From assembly GCA_000444245.1 (NCBI GenBank), contig ATSW01082513.1:1-26713 (forward strand): a stretch of DNA of 26,713 nt. The letters are read 5' to 3'. Below, in pieces: positions 20,701 to 26,713 of this stretch. A program made the position numbers and the translations under genes. The notes under the pieces are model-generated. The model made no database searches and was not told the origin of the DNA. It saw only the letters and a program-made list of their open reading frames with translations. Source of the stretch: Botryllus schlosseri. Lineage: Eukaryota > Chordata > Ascidiacea > Stolidobranchia > Styelidae. Position 1 is the stretch's first letter. Each line of letters begins with the position of its first letter.

Positions 20701-23693
20701 TAAACTACCAACGAAAATCCACACATCCAGCCTATCGACCACAAAACACCACCGCATACCGATATAAGGCTTGTAGAACGAATCCGGGTTGAATTTCTCA
20801 CAATGCAAGAACAGAGCGAGCGATATATTCGGCATCTCCTGCAGTAACCTTTTCGATTCGATAAAATCCGCTGGAATAGGAGGACCGATTATACACTTCC
20901 ACGCGTCGATTCGCTACCTTTTTACCGAGGTAGGTCTTCTTCGATTTTTCCGCCGTCATCATCATCCTGTACGGAATCTCGATGAGGGTGTCGGCTCTCT
21001 GTGGGAAAGTATATAGATTACAGTAATATCTCGCAACAAATAGCGGTTTGTTCTCACAACAGTAACATACAGTAGATCAGGGGTGGCCAACCTTTTCCGT
21101 CAAAGGGCCACACGAGATTGGCCACTTAAACGTTGATGTCCGATTTTAGACTTCCGATAGCAGCGAACTGGATTTGGTAATGTTAGAAGTAAGAGTTATA
21201 TTACTATGCATCAAAATCGATAATAATTATGCCACGTAAACTCTGTGTACATGTTTTGATTACCTGAACATGTGCATATGAAACTTTTTACATTGAAGTT
21301 AATGAATGAATTCGGTCAATTAGTTGCACATATTGTAGGTTGCCTCTGGATACCGCTAGGCTCTTTTGGCCAGGACGCGATTAATCGGCGATTGGACATA
21401 TCAATATCGAAGATTTCAGTGAACACGCGTCTATCATTTTGTGCCAAGGTTTCGTCGCCGACGATCCTTCTGCGAGTGCAGACGCGAAGTCGCATGTTTG
21501 ACGACAAGTTCTCTCATCATTGCTGATATAGCTGGACTCAATTGCGTAAATAAGGCGTATTTTTAATTTTCAGGAGGGGGAGCGATACTAAAAGCGAGAA
21601 ACCTAGTGACAATAAATCGCGCGAAGGGCTGAGAAAAATGTCAAGTCAAATAAATCTGCAACGAAATATTACACTTTGTGGTCATTATGAAGATCTACGA
21701 AAATGTGGTTGGCCCCCGGCTACGCCAATGCGTCGGAACTGATATTTTAGTCATCAACATCCGAAAGTTCGCAGTCAGGCTAACCAAATTTTCGGTTGGT
21801 CTTGCAAGTTCACAATAAATTACCTGGGTAATTGATTTTTTATATTATACCTCATTTTGATAATTACATCACGGGCTACTCAAAGCCTTCTCTCGGGTCA
21901 CGGGTTGACCATCACTGCAGTAGATAGATGGTATTTCAAAGTGCATTCGGCATCTCATTAGATATAGCCAACTGTATGCGGGGGACTAACAGTGATAGTT
22001 TCGTACTGTTCAGGTTGAATCAGAATTGTACATTGTCACACTCATACCCAAACACTTTGTGATAATTACATACAAATTACTTTGATATCTGTGACAGCCT
22101 TCAAACCGATCCCCAATTCAACTCCGTAATCTTCCAATTGCAACTTTTCCAAACACACACCGTTTTCTTGCATCCATTCCTTGAACTTACCCACATTGTC
22201 TACCCTCTCCTTGTGGCTGGTAGCTGTAGCAAAGATCAAACAAATTTCAAATTGCCAATTGGTGGATGAATTCAATACAAGACAATGTAGGATGACCCAA
22301 TAGCAAGAAAAATACAGTAACAGCATTTAAAGAGCTTCTTGGAGGTACAGAACTTCAATATACAATTGAATAGTATATTCATATTGAAATGAACCCAAAT
22401 ATTTTCGGCTGACACTCGTCAGGGGTAATCGTCAGCAACTAGTAGAGAAATGGAAAGAACATTGTATATCAACAATCATATCACAAAATATTACATCACC
22501 AGCATGAAATTTCGTGAATGAGAGAGCGTTCAATGTACTATTTTTAGGTGGTACACGAACTCCTTTTGTTGACAGAGTTTTGGTTGGTGTATTTTGATAA
22601 AAGTCGACTCCAAGGTACACAAATGGAATTGTGAACGGCTTCGCCCAACGATTCGAAATCGGTCGTCTCGATAATTATTCGCACAAATCGGATTATCTAA
22701 CAGATGTTTGCCGATGGCCGAATTGATAGCCTTTGATTGATCAGCATCAATCTTAAGCGGATGAGTTAAGGGTGAGCTTTTCAATGAGCGTGAAGCACGT
22801 GTTCTGATGAATGAATGATACGATGAATGATGATGAATTTGTGATACGATTGTTGATATACAATGTTCTTTCCATTTCTCTACTAGTTGCTGACGATTAC
22901 CCCTGACGAGTGTCAGCCGAAAATATTCGAGTTCATTTCAATATGAATATACTATTCAATTGTAACAGCATTTAGTGAAAAATTTACTGCACCTACTCCA
23001 AAGTTCAAGTAACTAGTCTGTAAACATCTTGGATTGAAAATTAGCAACTTGGCCATGTGAGCAAACTTGAAAAAACTATCAATCTATATATTCATGTGGA
23101 CGGTTAATGGGTTTAGTAGCTATACTGGTTTATCAAGTAGTTCTAGTTTAGGATTTTTAAAAGCAAGTAGTTCTAGTTTCAGATTTTTAAAAGTGAGCAG
23201 TTCTAGTTATGGTTCTAGTGGTGCATCTAAAAAAATGGTGGTTTCTAAATTTTTAGAAACAAGAGGCAATACGCCAACACTGGTTATACACCTAGCAATA
23301 AATAATCTACAGTTCTTGGAGAAAACACTGGAACATAGGTTAATAAGGTTATGTAAAAATGCACAATATAGATGTATAAATGAGAGAGGTACCTCGCCCG
23401 AAATCTGAGTGCAATAAAGATATGGATCAACCTACTTGGAGTGGTCTGACATTGCCGAATTCTTTGCACCAAAAAGTCCACTTGGAGATAAGTGTCCCAT
23501 TCATCTTTCCTGGAAGTGGGGACCATGCAAACTGTTGAGTATTGTAAAACATGTTCAACATACGCATTACATAATAAATTTGTACCTTACCGTGGATGAG
23601 TTTTTGCACAAGCCGGTCAACCTCTTTCTTATTCGAGTATGCGGGAATATTCAAAGGTTTCGTGGACTGCTTTGACCTGCTTTTTCTACCCAT
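14747..23693 (-). CDS. SETD3: Actin-histidine N-methyltransferase SETD3, 12 exons
   Basis: In order of transcription the exons are 23693-23591, 23504-23436, 22223-22081, 20998-20926, 20870-20760, 20142-20062, 19413-19221, 18994-18898, 18832-18658, 17784-17626, 17559-17402 and 15103-14747. All introns are GT-AG and the phases join to 1719 nt, or 572 residues (human SETD3 has 594). The match to human runs end to end: MGRKSRSK start, GVELGIGLKAVTDIK, NISLALFLHCEKFNPDSFYKPYI, ARQYGIFYNMM, FTFDAYRWAVSTVSTR, ALIPLWDMMNHSAGE and IFYGARDNTAFLIYNGF. The SET-domain NH (285-286) and catalytic Tyr (Y320, aligned with human Tyr313) are present. The Rubisco-LSMT-type substrate-binding domain follows (DKLYAKKVQLL, ITPELQAFLRVFHMNE, SSPRAKLAIKLQI). 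The role inferred from the family is methylation of actin His73. The exon 2 acceptor (GGAAAG before ATGAATGG) is the least typical site; it was chosen by phase and homology. A CSCCHH insert sits before the ALIPLWD motif. Introns 4, 8 and 10 are only 55-66 bp, while others are swollen by transposons. Confidence 0.94.
15182..15215 (-). ncRNA. Decayed hammerhead-like motif
   Basis: On the minus strand, in the older PLE repeat, ACCC-CTGACGAG and TTC-GGGT arms are kept, but the GAAA core has changed to AAAA and stem II has diverged. It is included because it shows the motif was part of the ancestral terminal repeat. Confidence 0.3.
15412..15445 (-). ncRNA. Candidate hammerhead ribozyme, sense to SETD3
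   Basis: Minus strand: ACCC, then CTGACGA, a 9-nt stem II/loop (GTGTCAGCC), GAAA, a short loop ATAT, then TTC followed by GGGT. The core positions C3-A9 and G12-A15.1 are present, stem III is a single A-U pair, and ACCC/GGGT can form stem I with cleavage expected after TTC. Stem II is weak (two G-C pairs with a bulged U). CTGAC/GTCAG could form a competing hairpin. Type I hammerheads with minimal stem III are known from PLE terminal repeats. Confidence 0.5.
15543..15576 (+). ncRNA. Hammerhead-like motif, antisense copy
   Basis: This is the plus-strand partner of 15412-15445 in the opposite fold-back arm. CTGACGA and GAAA are kept. AACG in place of ACCC spoils stem I pairing with GGGT. Confidence 0.35.
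15890..16743. mobile_element. hAT-like element with GACTCGAGT-repeat body
   Basis: The ends CAGGGTTATAA (15890) and TTACAACCCTAG (16732-16743) are inverted. The body next to both ends is a degenerate array of GAGTC/GACTCGAGTC units (15918-15970 and 16650-16720). A TIR MITE (about 15999-16536) is nested between them. The flanking 8-mers do not match. It lies in SETD3 intron 11. A second member is at 17920-18416. Confidence 0.55.
15999..16536. mobile_element. Second copy of the GGGTTGTTC MITE, nested
   Basis: From GGGCTGTTCCAAAAAAAC it follows the element at 8318-8917: TTTTACTGGCTA, GATAAAATTGTGAGG, CGCTGCACACCAACTTTGAC. It returns as the reverse complement, ending around TTTTTTTGGGAAGG. The arms are long and the whole copy is fold-back. 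It sits inside the GACTCGAGT element, so it inserted later. Confidence 0.7.
17007..17354. mobile_element. TIR element with AGTAGTTCTAGTT body
   Basis: CAGACTTGTGCAAACTACTA at the left and GTAGTTTGTACAAATCTT at the right match the ends of the short element at 11140-11262. The interior has several imperfect copies of the GAGTAGTTCTAGTTGCGGATTT unit. It lies in SETD3 intron 11, ending about 47 bp from the exon 11 donor. Confidence 0.45.
17876..17910 (-). ncRNA. Hammerhead-like motif, second subfamily
   Basis: Minus strand: GACTC, CTGATGAG, TGTCAGCTC, AAAG, CATC, GGGAA. It keeps the CTGATGA half of the core. The CGAAA half is reduced to CAAA here, while the paired copy at 18488 keeps CGA. The consensus of the two copies would restore a full core, with weak stem I pairing GACTC to GGGA. 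Confidence 0.35.
17920..18416. mobile_element. GACTCGAGT-bodied hAT inside the PLE repeat
   Basis: It starts CGGGGTTGTAA and ends TTACAACCCTG. The flanks CTGTGAGC and CTGCGAGA agree at 6 of 8, compatible with an aged 8-bp hAT duplication. Almost the whole length is degenerate GAGTC, CGAGTCCGAGTC and CTCGAGTCAA units, running out in the middle (about 18110-18290). Confidence 0.6.
18488..18523 (+). ncRNA. Hammerhead-like motif, antisense, second subfamily
   Basis: Plus strand: GCCT, CTGATGAG, CGTCGGCTCGA, CAAGC, TTCGGGAA. The GAAA box reads GACA. Stem I can form CCT/GGG with a wobble. It is the inverted partner of 17876-17910. Confidence 0.3.
19467..19910. repeat. Degenerate CTAGAACTACT repeat in SETD3 intron 6
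   Basis: Two clusters (19467-19520 and 19738-19905) carry imperfect copies of AACTAGAACTACTC and AAATCCGCAACTAG. This is the reverse complement of the AGTAGTTCTAGTT unit seen at 11190, 17040 and 23120. The DNA between the clusters shows no gene. Confidence 0.5.
20143..20759. other. SETD3 intron 5, nothing recognised
   Basis: No repeat family or coding sequence was recognised in these 617 bp, apart from AT-rich runs. It may still hold old transposon DNA. Confidence 0.5.
21078..21917. mobile_element. hAT-like element with perfect 8-bp duplication
   Basis: It begins CAGGGGTGGCCAACC and ends GGTTGACCATCACTG, imperfect inverted ends, with GGGCCACACGAG inside the left end. CAGTAGAT occurs exactly on both flanks (21070-21077 and 21918-21925). 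No transposase motif was recognised in the interior. It lies in SETD3 intron 3. Confidence 0.8.
22393..22426 (-). ncRNA. Candidate hammerhead ribozyme, sense to SETD3
   Basis: Minus strand: ACCC, CTGACGA, GTGTCAGCC, GAAA, ATAT, TTT, GGGT. It has the same layout as 15412-15445 with TTT in place of TTC at the expected cleavage site, which a hammerhead tolerates (any base but G). It lies in the repeat at the 3' end of the PLE copy, in SETD3 intron 2. Confidence 0.5.
22899..22932 (+). ncRNA. Candidate hammerhead ribozyme, antisense copy
   Basis: Plus strand: ACCC, CTGACGA, GTGTCAGCC, GAAA, ATAT, TTC, GAGT. The core is intact and stem I has one mismatch (GAGT for GGGT). Confidence 0.45.
23118..23225. 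repeat. 30-bp tandem unit, about three copies
   Basis: The unit AAGTAGTTCTAGTTTxxGAT followed by TTTTAAAAGC repeats with a period near 30 bp in SETD3 intron 2. It is the clearest of five arrays of this unit in the window. Confidence 0.65.
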
Positions 23694-23928
23694 TGTGAAT
23701 TTATTTATTTTCTATGCTCTTCATTAGATGAGCAAGACGTGACCACCTCACCTTCTGTACTAAACAATATTTAGAAATAAATAATGGTAAAACAACCAAG
23801 ACAGCTGCACGCTGAAAATAAGCTGGAGAGAGCTATCCGGTGATTCCCCTTACGTATCGATCACGCCACAGCGTCATCTAGTAGAAGGATGCAAGATCCG
23901 GATTTTGCACTAAATGATTACATTAGGG

Positions 23929-24640
23929 CAGTGGTTCTCAACCGGTGGTCCGCGAAGCCTCTAAATTTACAAAATAGCGGATAACCCAAATCCTATTTAT
24001 TTTTAATTGGGATCATCACGAGGTGGTTTCGCTTCCTTACTATAGTAAAACTCCCGAACTTGGTGGTTGTGGAAAGAATAAAAAGTTGGATTAGTAATCA
24101 CGGTGACTTCGAAATGTTTACCAAGATCTGTTTCTTCCTGTGATATTCATAACCATTTTCCGCAATAACTTCAAGATGAGCTGCTCAATAGAAATGACCA
24201 GGCTTGACGTAATATGTTCATTAAAAATTGTTTGCCAATTTTAGTGCCATATTTGTTGCGATCATACCCAAATGTGTCGTCGCAACGTTACGCGTTATTA
24301 TTACATTAGCCAACACCTATCTCCGTGGAAATGGATTTTCTATCAAGTCGTGGAATTTCAAGACACGACCACGTATTTCAAGAAATGCAGTTGCGAAGTT
24401 CCCTTACAAATAATAAAAGTCAACCCAATTTCTACATAAATAGCAGGGATATTTAGAACTAGATAGTTCTACATATCCCTGATAAATAGTGTGATGTTAT
24501 TTTCAAGAAAAGTCATTTTGTTGCTGTTTCACTAGCCTACAGATATCATTTGCACAAGACAGATGACGATTGCACTATAATTGAACTAAAACTTCGAGGG
24601 TCCGCAGGGGTCCGTGACGGTCCAAAAGGGGTCGACGAAG
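23929..24640 (+). mobile_element. hAT element with transposase C-terminal remnant
   Basis: It starts with the hAT-like end CAGTGGTTCTCAACCGGTGG, then GTCCGCGAAG. Near 24598-24630 GGGTCCGCAGGGGTCCGTGA is the sub-terminal block expected near the other end, but the final inverted end is missing, so the right limit is approximate. At 24306-24341 the plus strand reads LANTYLRGNGFS, then KTRPR, closely like the TYLCExGFS...KTKxRNRL stretch of the hAT dimerisation domain of ZBED/hAT transposases. Only this C-terminal piece survives, about 60 codons open to 24413. Confidence 0.6.
24444..24481. repeat. 38-bp near-perfect palindrome
   Basis: CAGGGATATTTAGAACTA and TAGTTCTACATATCCCTG are inverted with one mismatch and a 2-nt centre. 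It lies between the hAT transposase remnant and the right sub-terminal block, where hAT elements often hold structured DNA. Confidence 0.65.
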
Positions 24641-25440
24641 ACAGCTATCCGACAGTCGTCGAGCATGTCCAGTTCACATTCAAATCGAAATACAAGCCAT
24701 ATCGACTTAATCAATAGCCTACTAGTCTGTCATCGGTATGGATTTGCAGCTCCAAATTTTAGAATTTACTTTACAGAGCGACATGCTGCGCTGTGTAGGC
24801 CTGCATATGCGTGCTGATCTGCTCCTTGAAATGCGGTTCACAAGGTGTCATATTGATTTCGTCAACCGAAACAGGCTAGGCTACTTCACTTTCATTGTTT
24901 GTCCATTTTATGTTATTTCTTTTTCATTCAGTATGCCCGCCGTTTCAAACGGCGTGCAGAAGATATATGAATCGGGAAACAAATCTCAACGGTTCTATTA
25001 TTTTCATCCGTTCGAGATACGTAAGGTATACAATGCGATGCAATGAACAGACAAGAGGATGTCGAAAGACCGATGACGTGCTAGTATAGCCTATCAATCT
25101 AGCATCCGCTTTGGGCTTGCTGGTTTTATGAGTGTTAATGTCCGATGTAAGAGCGTTCTATTTCAATCTTGATTTTCGATTTCGACAATGTTTCTTTTTA
25201 CGCTTTTCTCACTCTTTTATTGTCTTCGACGTATTTTTTGTCGGATCCCTATACAAAACGCTTGACACTTCGAACCGGAGCCTACTGTGACTGACACTCC
25301 AGCTGCCGAATAACTGGACTGTTTAATGTTTCAAGTTTTTTTATTGTGGCATTTATGGGACCATTAATAAAGTTCCAGCACACCCGGTATTCGCGATGCC
25401 GCAACCACAATTTTCACAATATTTACCGACGTTTCGTTAG
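24641..25440. other. Intergenic, no gene recognised
   Basis: Open frames here are short and unlike known proteins. 25010-25110 is related to 625-740. A small perfect palindrome, CGCCGTTTCAAACGGCG, lies near 24938-24954. Confidence 0.45.
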
Positions 25441-25442
25441 TA

Positions 25443-25862
25443 CAGCCCGACCGATTATTTATCGGTTCGCCGATAACACTGAGTCGATATTACTCTTTGA
25501 AAGAATTATCGGAATGGGCCATTGGTGGTGACAAAATATCGGCAATTTTCGTGACGTCACAACATGATGACAGGAACTTAGAAAACTATAATCCTTGACC
25601 GCTATTAGACTGGGAAATTGCTTTATTTCATATATAGCCTATACTTTAAGGTGTCCGGGTGTCAGGTGTCCATTTCTAGTTTATTTCAAGTATGAACATG
25701 AGTGTAAAGCTGTTGAAATAAATACTCCGAAGTTTTGAAAATGCGCCTATTGAGGTAGATTCCACCAAATTTGAATATCGGCTGAATATATCGGTGTTAC
25801 CGGTGAAGGTGTTAGATATCGGTTGTATCGTATCGGCCCAGAAATCCAATATCGGTCGCGCT
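25443..25862. mobile_element. TIR element rich in TATCGG
   Basis: The left end CAGCCCGACCGATTATT and the reverse complement of the right end, AGCGCGACCGATATTGG, match as inverted ends. The inner DNA next to both ends is packed with ATCGG/CCGAT units. A partial copy lies at 10864-11010. A hAT-type non-autonomous element is likely, but no matching target duplication was seen. Confidence 0.5.
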
Positions 25863-26198
25863 CTCCTCGTTTTCTATCTATTTTAGGATCGGTTCCAATA
25901 TTATAGTGATGATACAATCATGTGGATATTTCCCGTGATGGTAAATTGATGTTTCTAATCAACAATGACGAGTCGCAAAAACGCTGTAAATATGTATTAA
26001 AATTAAAGATGAAATTAAAACAGGTATCTGCAAACGGGTCATACTAAATAGTCACGTTTCCAGTCAATTATTATGAATATGAAGGATAATGTAATATTCA
26101 TAAAATATTGTCAGTGGTAGAACCACATGGTTGAATGTCGATATGATTGGAATCGTTATTCACTGCAGATATCCTTCGTTCCCATGAGTGTTCATCTT

Positions 26199-26602
26199 CT
26201 ATAGATAGTGAATAATCGCCGGAACAAGTGGTATAGTTATCCCATTCGCAATTACTTCATTCATCTCTTCTATAGTACTGATAACTATGGTCTGGACGTG
26301 GGCTTTTCTTTTCAGTGCTACACTTACTAATGCACTTCCCGCATCCGTGGACACCAACCAGGTAATCGGGCCAGGAGGCTTGACACGGGGATCACGACAG
26401 ATACGTGCTTGAAACGAGACCTGTAAGCGGATATTAAATCTGATTTCTGGTGAAAATTTGCGAAATCAATCAATTACCTCAGTACATGTAAATCCGTCAC
26501 CTGCCGTTTCTTTCATGGCTACTTTAGCGAATGCCGTAGAGGTCGAACCAGCAATCGTTAAACCACCTGTTCCTGGCCCCAGAAACATGTCTGGTCCACC
26601 AC
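26199..26602 (-). CDS. Last exons of an unrecognised gene (partial)
   Basis: Exon A is 26602-26478 (acceptor ATTATCGCAG, donor GAG/GTAATT). It reads GGPDMFLGPGTGG, then STSTAFAKVAMKE, then GDGFTCTE. A 57-bp intron follows. Exon B starts at 26420 (acceptor TTACAG) in phase and reads VSFQARICRDPRVKPPGPITW. Exon B either splices at 26327 (TTA/GTAAGT) or reads on to a TAG at 26199-26201; both keep the frame, the latter giving 73 codons. Cys followed 13 residues later by Trp (C...PPGPITW) resembles an Ig-like B-C strand pair, but the rest does not fit a full domain. The gene's 5' part would lie beyond the window's right edge. The product is unknown. Confidence 0.45.
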
Positions 26603-26639
26603 CTGCGATAATATTTCGTTAGAAGAGCTTTTTCGGGGG

Positions 26640-26667
26640 TCAGTCAGTCAGTCAGTCAGTCAGTCAG
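26640..26667. repeat. CAGT tetranucleotide microsatellite
   Basis: Seven near-perfect copies of the TCAG unit directly precede the dispersed repeat tail at 26668. Confidence 0.9.
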
Positions 26668-26713
26668 GTTTATTAATATTTTCATCGTTTCAAAACATCA
26701 CAAGACTGCGATA
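26668..26713 (+). repeat. Dispersed repeat tail, plus orientation
   Basis: GTTTATTAATATTTTCATCG, then TTTCAAAACATCACAAGACTGCGATA, matches the tail at 3671-3725 (minus), 13687-13750 (plus) and 1-45 (minus). It is cut by the window end. Confidence 0.6.

Larger units (their letters stand above)
22330..22961 (-). mobile_element. Penelope-like element copy with inverted repeats
   Basis: This short fossil copy lies in SETD3 intron 2. It is flanked by the 13-bp direct repeat GTAACAGCATTTA (22317-22329 and 22962-22974). It has terminal repeats in inverted orientation (22330-22500 and about 22845-22961). The left one carries an extra AGCTTCTTGGAGG terminus that the right lacks. Between them the minus strand shows a peptide (SAIGKHLLDNPICANNY, RSQFHLCTLESTFIKI, KLCQQKEFVY) resembling the segment after the GIY-YIG endonuclease core in PLE proteins. 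It is a heavily 5'-reduced copy, broken. Inverted terminal repeats and variable-length duplications are usual for PLEs. A LINE with a similar nuclease is the alternative. Confidence 0.65.

Noticed and set aside
4473-23693. WASHC2 and SETD3 as a functional actin gene cluster
   Set aside because: Both act on actin, but two genes side by side on opposite strands with an unrelated FKBP2 between them is not evidence of a cluster.

Overview
The window is nuclear DNA from an animal, probably an invertebrate. It holds spliced genes with GT-AG introns, SINEs with tRNA-like heads, several hAT-type DNA transposons and Penelope-like retroelement (PLE) remnants. The genes have clear human orthologues. A non-vertebrate deuterostome such as a tunicate would fit, but nothing seen here fixes the phylum.

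Layout. 1-4470 has no recognised gene and is mostly repeats: an inverted-repeat-ended element at about 202-1814, a hAT-like element at 2291-2745, and a tRNA-headed SINE at about 3671-3990 (minus). 4473-8255 (plus) is an uninterrupted 1260-codon WASHC2/FAM21 gene, the endosomal WASH-complex tail protein. 8318-8917 is a 600-bp MITE. 9739-11909 (plus) is a five-exon FKBP2-like ER prolyl isomerase of 134 residues ending in KDEL, with a poly(A) signal at 11995. 12184-13311 is a hAT element with a perfect 8-bp target duplication and a SINE inside it. 14747-23693 (minus) is a twelve-exon SETD3 gene (actin-histidine methyltransferase, 572 residues); all exon phases join correctly. 23694-26198 is repeats, including a hAT copy that keeps part of its transposase C-terminus. 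26199-26602 (minus) carries the last visible exons of an unrecognised gene, possibly Ig-like, that runs past the window edge or ends there.

The most unusual content lies in the SETD3 introns. Introns 2, 9 and 11 carry copies of a PLE. In two of them short peptides resemble the C-terminal part of the PLE GIY-YIG endonuclease. The PLE terminal repeats contain a conserved 34-nt motif with hammerhead-ribozyme core nucleotides (CTGANGA, GAAA, and ACCC/GGGT arms around a TTC site). Seven copies of the motif are visible, and four lie in the sense direction of SETD3 pre-mRNA. The PLE copies are nested: one has a 249-bp fold-back copy inserted with a 12-bp duplication, one is interrupted by a hAT element, and one is flanked by 13-bp direct repeats.

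WASHC2 and SETD3 both act on actin biology (endosomal Arp2/3 activation and actin His methylation) and FKBP2 acts in ER folding. They do not form an operon and the adjacency may be chance. No new multi-gene system was found.
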